Assembly: GCA_027488975.1 (NCBI GenBank)
Contig: JAIYAQ010000029.1
Span: forward strand, 62,001-126,000
Reading direction: 5' to 3'
From: Cyanobium sp. E1_MAG_00006
GTDB lineage: Bacteria; Cyanobacteriota; Cyanobacteriia; PCC-6307; Cyanobiaceae
Length of the DNA: 64,000 nt
The notes beneath the pieces were generated by a model. That model saw only the letters and a list, made by a program, of their open reading frames with translations, ran no database searches and was not told the origin of the DNA. Below are positions 59,936 to 64,000 of this stretch, in pieces. Position 1 is the first letter of the stretch, and each line of letters starts with the position of its first letter. A program made the position numbers and the translations under genes.

Positions 59936-60540
59936 ACGCGTCAGGTGCTGAGCCCCAACTGTGAGATCTGCTGCCGATCACCACCCGCAGCAACAGGGCT
60001 TCAACGGGGGCAGGGCCGTCCGCTCCTTCATGCCAGGGGTACGGGAACAGGACCTCCTGCAGCCCTCCGCCGGCTGAAAAGGGGGGTACTTTGAAGTTGA
60101 GGGGAGGCCCGGGAGCCAGCCCGACCCTCACCCTCCCAAAGAGTCCGGCCAGGGATCACCTGAGCCGATGCGCCCAGCGGAGGTGCGCCAACGATGCGAC
60201 ACACAACAGGTGACCGTGATGGCGTGGCGCGAACGCCATCCCGCAACCGCAGAGAGCGATAGGCAACTTCTGATTTCCGCGTATTGAAACTCGGGCTGCA
60301 GTTCCCGAGCCGGGATCACGACCGAGGAGGTCAAGCCCCGAGCATCTCTTCTCCCAGACGTGATCTGCATTCCTTCCCTGCCAGGCCCCAGACAGGTCAT
60401 GCGTGAATCACAGACACCCGACCGGCAGTTCTTGGTGTGAGGAGGTAACCGCCGCAACCGGTGCTAAGGCGCCCCCCACGGGGCGCCTTCCAGTTGGGCA
60501 TGAGCTCCAAACACGTCCGATGGCAGCGCAAGTTCCATGT
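59936..60540. other. 605-bp region without a clear gene, with several hairpins
   Basis: Between the response-regulator stop and the merR stop. Perfect short hairpins are seen: GATGGCGT/ACGCCATC (60218-60225/60233-60240), CTCGGG/CCCGAG (60290-60295/60304-60309), and a strong one at 60466-60489. A small plus-strand frame from 60403 runs through the last hairpin and is probably not coding. It may hold a terminator and possibly an untranslated RNA. Confidence 0.5.
60466..60489. terminator. Strong symmetric hairpin 3' of merR
   Basis: AAGGCGCCCC (60466-60475), loop CCAC, GGGGCGCCTT (60480-60489): a perfect 10-bp stem with a 4-nt loop. It lies 51 bp beyond the merR stop on the minus strand and downstream of the kdp operon on the plus strand, so it could act in both directions. 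No T-run beyond CTT. Confidence 0.65.
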
Positions 60541-60951
60541 TCAGCGTTGCAACTTCGACCCTCCGCAGTCCTGCCAGCTGCTGAGCAGACGCGCCAGCTC
60601 GTCTTTCATGGTGGCGAGCTCAGCGATCCGCAGGGTGATCGATTCCATCTTTGCCGCAATGCTGTGTTTCAGAACAGAGCAGTTGCAGACCCCCTCGCGC
60701 CGCACCTCCAGGATCCTCGCCAACTCGGGGATCGACACATCCATCGCCCGCAGGGCGCGAATGATCGTCAGCTCAGCGAGATTCTCCTCATCAAACAAGC
60801 GATATCCACCTGCGGAGCGATCCTTGGGCTGGAGCAGGCCCTCATCGCAGTAATAACGGATCGTCTTCACCGGCAGGCCGGTGCGCCTGGCTACCTCGCC
60901 GATGCGCAGGCTGGGAGCGGGGTTATCTGATCGCGATCCTTGGCGGGCCAA
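60541..60951 (-). CDS. MerR-family transcriptional regulator, possible metal sensor
   Basis: 136 residues. HTH with LRIGEVARRTGLPVKTIRYY (about 15-34), wing with SAGGYRLFDEENLAELTI, and a long dimerisation helix (ESITLRIAELATMKDELARL). Cysteines C89 and C91 with His96 in GVCNCSVLKHS lie near the position of ZntR Cys79, and C129 in the tail SWQDCGG near the position of its C-terminal Cys pair. This hints at metal or redox sensing; the tail is shorter than in ZntR or CueR. Divergent from the small-protein cluster. Confidence 0.88.
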   Translation of the reverse strand: MARQGSRSDNPAPSLRIGEVARRTGLPVKTIRYYCDEGLLQPKDRSAGGYRLFDEENLAELTIIRALRAMDVSIPELARILEVRREGVCNCSVLKHSIAAKMESITLRIAELATMKDELARLLSSWQDCGGSKLQR

Positions 60952-61033
60952 GGCAACAACCCTCTACCGAGTGGACACTCATCAAGCCTAGGCAGCACCG
61001 GAACGCCCGGCAGCCCGGTCAAGAGTCTCCAGC

Positions 61034-61064
61034 AGTGATGCGTCACTAGAGAGATTCGCTAGGG
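61034..61064. promoter_or_regulatory. Candidate operator dyads between merR and the small-gene cluster
   Basis: AGTGA (61034-61038) and TCACT (61043-61047) form an inverted repeat, and CACTAG (61044-61049) faces CTAGGG (61059-61064) across 9 nt, a near-palindrome. They lie in the 152-bp merR/DUF3721 divergent region. MerR regulators bind dyads in over-long promoter spacers; I could not fix the -35/-10 boxes, so this is a weak call. Confidence 0.3.
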
Positions 61065-61103
61065 TGAGAGTCCAGCAGGCCAGCCTGCGCCAGCATCCCT
61101 CCT

Positions 61104-61355
61104 GTGTCGATCCTTTCAACTCCGTGGCCAGCCCGGGCGGCAGCCGCGATCGGAGCCAATCTTCTGTTGTCCGCCGCCGGCCTCGCCGCTCCAGCCGCAG
61201 GTTCGGGCGGCGTTCCGGCGATGTACGCCACTCAGGCCGAGGCGGAGAAGGCCGCCAAGCTGCATTTCAACTGCAGCGGCGCCCACAGGATGGGAAATCA
61301 GTGGATGCCCTGTGCCCAGCACGGTGGCGGCCAGGGCTCCTCGCACTCCCACTGA
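61104..61355 (+). CDS. Secreted DUF3721 small protein
   Basis: 83 residues, GTG start. Signal peptide (ARAAAAIGANLLLSAAGLAAP) and then a DUF3721 domain: MYATQAEAEKAAKLHFNC and GAHRMGNQWMPCAQH. Potential ligands C57, H61, M63, M68, C70, H73, plus a His/Ser tail (GQGSSHSH). The set of Cys, Met and His in a short exported protein suggests metal binding (Cu, Zn or similar); this is inference. First of three closely spaced genes. Confidence 0.82.
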   Translation: MSILSTPWPARAAAAIGANLLLSAAGLAAPAAGSGGVPAMYATQAEAEKAAKLHFNCSGAHRMGNQWMPCAQHGGGQGSSHSH

Positions 61356-61369
61356 GGCCCGTCACGTTC

Positions 61370-61777
61370 ATGGCTCAGTGCGGCGACAAGCCCAAGCGGA
61401 TCGCTTTCGGGGTGGCTCCCCTGGGCATCGTCTCCATCGGCATCGTGCCGATGGGGGTTGTGAGCATCGGCGTGGTGCCGATGGGGGTGATCAGCCTCGG
61501 TGTGGTGGGCATGGGCGTGCTGAACGCCGCCGTGGTGGGGATGGGGGTGGTGGTGGCCGGAGTCCATGCCATGGGGATCTGGTCGCTCACCCCCGGCGCC
61601 GGCCATCATCACCACCGCAGCGCAACTGAGCCGTCCCACCAGCTGCTGGCCTACCCAAGCCGGCAGGTGGCCCTTCAGAAAGCGCGTGAGCTCGGTTGCG
61701 ATGGCGTTCACGCCATGGGCAGTCTCTGGATGCCCTGCTCGGAGCATCCAACGCATCAGTCCTCTCACCACCACTGA
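61370..61777 (+). CDS. Pentad-repeat hydrophobic protein with C-terminal DUF3721 and His clusters
   Basis: 135 residues from ATG 61370. Gly occurs every fifth residue from 14 to 69 (Ala at 54), as in GIVSIGIVPMGVVSIGVVPM, with Ser/Pro alternating in the first copies so the period is also ten. This suggests a beta-solenoid or a membrane-associated sheet. Then HHHH (79-82), and a DUF3721 module (LLAYPSRQVALQKARELGCD, GVHAMGSLWMPCSEH) with C110, H114, M116, M121, C123, H126 and a His tail. No classical signal peptide. Function unknown; metal binding likely. Confidence 0.8.
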   Translation: MAQCGDKPKRIAFGVAPLGIVSIGIVPMGVVSIGVVPMGVISLGVVGMGVLNAAVVGMGVVVAGVHAMGIWSLTPGAGHHHHRSATEPSHQLLAYPSRQVALQKARELGCDGVHAMGSLWMPCSEHPTHQSSHHH

Positions 61778-61780
61778 ATC

Positions 61781-61978
61781 ATGCGATCGATCCGTCATCT
61801 CAGCTTGGCGCTGATTGTTGCTCTGCTGGCCTCCACACCTGAAGCCATGGCGTGCGGTGGAGGTGGTTCCGGCAGTTACCGCAAACCCGCTCGTCCGGGC
61901 CAGCACCAGCATCAACAACGTTCGGTGGCGCCATCCTCTGAAAAGGAATCCACAACTCCCGTTGTTGCGCCCCGATAG
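61781..61978 (+). CDS. Small exported Gly/His/Gln-rich protein
   Basis: 65 residues. Signal peptide MRSIRHLSLALIVALLASTP ends near EAMA, so the mature part begins CGGGGSGSYRKP. Then GQHQHQQ and a Pro/Ser tail. The Cys after AMA could be lipidated, though the lipobox is weak. It lies 3 nt after the preceding gene and is clearly in the same unit. Not recognised; likely belongs to the metal-related cluster. Confidence 0.65.
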   Translation: MRSIRHLSLALIVALLASTPEAMACGGGGSGSYRKPARPGQHQHQQRSVAPSSEKESTTPVVAPR

Positions 61979-62000
61979 GAGCGCGTCGGGAGTTGTGGAT
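61948..62000. terminator. Long inverted repeat spanning the end of the small-protein cluster
   Basis: ATCCACAACTCCCG (61948-61961) and CGGGAGTTGTGGAT (61987-62000) form a perfect 14-bp stem; inside, GCGC pairs with GCGC around CCCGATAGGA. The left arm is in the last codons of the preceding gene. It lies between convergent units and may end transcription in both directions. Confidence 0.6.
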
Positions 62001-62026
62001 GTTGATCTCCGCAGGCGCGGCTGGGA

Positions 62027-63655
62027 TTAGAACCTGAAGGTCGTCTTCACCAGCCCGCCGAACTGGCTGAAGCTGTCGCCGGCAGGCGTCTGCTGGCCGA
62101 AGGGACGGCTCAGATAAATCAGGGCTGGTGTGACCGTGACATTGTCGGTCACCTGGAACTTATACCACCACTCCCAGACATAGTTGCCGTCGTTGGGAGT
62201 CACGCCACCAGTGAGTGCGGTGGCGAAGACGGGTTGGGCCACAGCAAAGCCGAAGTCATTGCCCTTCTGGAACACATCCGTCCACTGCAGACCCACCATC
62301 CAGGACTGACTGGTGCTGAGGCTGCCGCGGGGCTGCGGCGTGCTGTATGTCGTGCTGTTGATTCCCCATCCCAGGCTGAGGGAGGGAAGCCAGCCGCTGC
62401 GCAGTGGTTGCCAGAAGGCGCTCAGGCCCAGGGCATTGGTGGCGGCGTTGATGTTGTGATCGATGGCGCTGTGGGTGAACGGCGTGGTGCCTGGAACGAA
62501 CTGGGTTTCAGGTTGCACGTAAGACCAGATGGCAGCCAGGCCCCATTGCTCCTGTTGATAGCCGAGCTGAACACTGCCGGTCGAGCCGGAATTCTTGTTG
62601 CCAAGTCCGCCGCCACCGTTCTCTGCCGAAACACTTGGGTTGCCGCTATCGCCATTGGCTGCCACGTAATTGGCACTCAGACTGAAGCCGTTGCTCTGCC
62701 ACCAGAGGCCCGCGCCAGCGCCAAGATTCTTGCTGTAGGCCGCCGGTGCGCCATTCACCGTCATCACGTTGAGGATGGTGTCAGACGGGTACACGCTGGG
62801 CCACAGCGCCAGCATGTCTTCCTGCCCCACGCGAGCACCCAGGGTGGCTGTGAAGCCGCCACCGATGGGCCATTGGTAGAAGAGCTTGTCGATGGATACA
62901 ACATCACCGCAGTCTGTCCCAGTGCCGCAATCTTCTTCAAAGGCAACCTCAAGTTCAGCAAGTCCGAGGGAATGCGGTTCCCCGCCAAACACACTGTTGC
63001 CAAAGTTGCCAGCTCGCAGGTTGGTGCGCAGCAGATCCTTGCCGTTGAAGCTGGTGTCCAACGTCAGTTGCAGGTCGTAGTTGAACGTGGTGGCATTGGG
63101 CAGCGGTACGGGGGCCCGCCGCCGCCCTGTGAACTCATTCGGTGCTCGGTTGACCGTGTTGGCCGCTGTGTTGATCGCCGATCCCGAGAAGGTATTGGCC
63201 CCCACCACGAAGGTGGCCTGACCTCTGAGCTTGGTGGTGGTGGAGAAACGGGTGGCTTCCAGCTCGCCCACCTTGGCCTCAAGACCATCCACGCGGCCCT
63301 TGAGCACGGCGAGTTCCTTCTCGAACTCCTTCATCAGGCGCTTGAGCTCGTCGGTCACCTCGGTGATCCGATCCAGACAGGCGTTCAGCAGGGCGGCCGC
63401 CTCATAGCGGGTCATCGCCTGGCCGCCCTTGAAGGTGCCGTTGGGGTAGCCGGCCACGCAGCCGTAGCGCTCGATCAGGTTGCTGAGCGCCTGATAGGCC
63501 CAGTCGGTGGGCTTGACGTCGGAGAACTGGGAGATGCTGGTGACCTGCTCCTGGCTGGCGTACTGGCTCACATCCGCCAGGTTGAGACTGGCGGCGTTTG
63601 AGGCCATCGGCGCCGCAAGGCCAAGAACGATGAGCGAGGAACGCAGAGGAAGCAT
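62027..63655 (-). CDS. SLH/OprB-type outer-membrane porin (iron-uptake porin family)
   Basis: 542 residues from ATG 63655. Signal peptide (SLIVLGLAAPMASNAAS), an SLH domain (SQFSDVKPTDWAYQALSNLI, YGCVAGYPNGTFKGGQAMTR), a coiled coil (ITEVTDELKRLMKEFEKEL) and a beta-barrel part (KLRGQATFVVGANTF onward), ending in Phe as barrels do (GGLVKTTFRF). GGAGA at 63664-63668 is a fitting ribosome-binding site 8 nt before the ATG. A small hairpin (GCACCA/TGGTGC, 63672-63686) sits in the 5' leader. It lets small solutes or ions cross the outer membrane. Confidence 0.92.
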   Translation of the reverse strand: MLPLRSSLIVLGLAAPMASNAASLNLADVSQYASQEQVTSISQFSDVKPTDWAYQALSNLIERYGCVAGYPNGTFKGGQAMTRYEAAALLNACLDRITEVTDELKRLMKEFEKELAVLKGRVDGLEAKVGELEATRFSTTTKLRGQATFVVGANTFSGSAINTAANTVNRAPNEFTGRRRAPVPLPNATTFNYDLQLTLDTSFNGKDLLRTNLRAGNFGNSVFGGEPHSLGLAELEVAFEEDCGTGTDCGDVVSIDKLFYQWPIGGGFTATLGARVGQEDMLALWPSVYPSDTILNVMTVNGAPAAYSKNLGAGAGLWWQSNGFSLSANYVAANGDSGNPSVSAENGGGGLGNKNSGSTGSVQLGYQQEQWGLAAIWSYVQPETQFVPGTTPFTHSAIDHNINAATNALGLSAFWQPLRSGWLPSLSLGWGINSTTYSTPQPRGSLSTSQSWMVGLQWTDVFQKGNDFGFAVAQPVFATALTGGVTPNDGNYVWEWWYKFQVTDNVTVTPALIYLSRPFGQQTPAGDSFSQFGGLVKTTFRF

Positions 63656-63848
63656 GGACCGAATCTCCAGAGCACCACCGTGGTGCCTTGGGCGGAATTG
63701 TGCTCTTTCTCTCCAGTTCGTCACTGGTACTGGAGACTACTGTCAGGGTTTGGGCATCGCAGCCGGGTCAGCGCCATGGTTGTCTGTGTCGCCCTGCGCT
63801 GAGCAGCTTCCATGGGGTCCTGCCGAGGGTCCGGGCAGAGGATGGAGG

Positions 63849-64000
63849 ATGAAAGGCAATGTCCTGCGGCAGATGACGCGGATCTCCTGGCGAGAAACCG
63901 TTCTGGCCACAGCGGCCCTGCCCCTGGCGCCGGCGGCTGCCTGGGCCCAGGCTGATGCCTATCTCGGTAGCGGCTTCCTGGCCGGCTTCCTGCACTCGAT
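63849..64000 (+). CDS. HupE/UreJ-type membrane protein, N-terminal part (right edge)
   Basis: The frame opens at ATG 63849 and runs off the window, 50 codons. After a basic start (RQMTRISWRETV) is a signal peptide (LATAALPLAPAAAWA), then DAYLGSGFLAGFLHS. HupE/UreJ proteins begin the mature part this way (GFxxGFxHP...DH) and carry Ni2+ or Co2+ across the membrane. The family metal-binding His-Pro-Asp-His motif would lie beyond the edge, so the call is provisional. ATG 63873 is an alternative start. Confidence 0.6.
   Translation, partial: MKGNVLRQMTRISWRETVLATAALPLAPAAAWAQADAYLGSGFLAGFLHS

Noticed and set aside
60425..60455. Possible Yfr1-like RNA on the minus strand (CCTCCTCACACC)
   Set aside because: The motif differs from the conserved ACUCCUCACAC, and no terminator hairpin follows it on that strand.
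60403..60930. Plus-strand frame from the hairpin region through merR
   Set aside because: Its first part reads through the 60466-60489 hairpin and the rest is antisense to merR.

Overview
The window is high-G+C cyanobacterial chromosome, densely packed, with genes on both strands and many 1-4 nt stop/start overlaps. The cyanobacterial signs are Psb27, a ferrochelatase with a C-terminal chlorophyll-binding-like helix, an EF-hand transaldolase, Tic22, DUF2854, DUF1824 and DUF3153 proteins, a principal sigma factor with a Lys/Ala-rich N-terminus and an SLH/OprB porin. Together with the base composition they point to a picocyanobacterium of the Cyanobium/Synechococcus type. That assignment is inference; there is no rRNA in the window. 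I saw no tRNA, CRISPR array, insertion sequence or prophage.

Layout. 0-9.4 kb: end of an MBL-fold protein, ppsA, a periplasmic binding protein, Tic22, a nuclease-fold protein, ilvB with a zinc-ribbon tail, an M23 peptidase and hemH. 9.5-14.7 kb: a chromosomal tyrosine recombinase, cobO, pyrH-frr, a geranylgeranyl-reductase-like flavoprotein and a cyclic-nucleotide-binding protein. 14.7-19.8 kb: tal, ftsI with an FtsL-like partner, and a CPBP membrane protease. 19.9-27.9 kb: a double histidine phosphatase, a metal-ligand-less dihydroorotase homologue, lepB, a voltage-sensor-like membrane protein, an ArsC/Spx protein with a 2Fe-2S ferredoxin, a methyltransferase, a first pyrophosphatase and an HTH protein. 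28-41.9 kb: proS, psb27, purA, a PfkB kinase, cutA, cobK, ssb, DUF2854-argB-DUF3153, priA and rpoD.

41.9-50.3 kb: a likely envelope operon (GT2-GtrA, ArnT-like GT39, PAP2 phosphatase, DUF1824), hemC, a ClC channel, an L,D-transpeptidase and a second pyrophosphatase. 50.4-52.6 kb: an M32 carboxypeptidase and a decayed GGDEF fragment. 52.6-59.9 kb: a seven-gene kdp potassium operon in which the sensor is split into a KdpD N-terminal protein and a separate membrane histidine kinase, followed by a NarL/LuxR-type response regulator instead of an OmpR-type KdpE.

60.5-64 kb is the most novel-looking part. A MerR-family regulator faces three tightly spaced small genes: a secreted DUF3721 protein, a protein with glycine every fifth residue over about 56 residues followed by another DUF3721 module and His-rich ends, and a small exported Gly/His/Gln-rich protein. 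An SLH/OprB porin and the start of a HupE/UreJ-type protein follow. I read this as a candidate metal-responsive envelope module; that function is inference. Other points worth checking are the two family I pyrophosphatases, one with a damaged signature, the HisKA/NarL pairing in the kdp operon, and the cysteine tail on acetolactate synthase.
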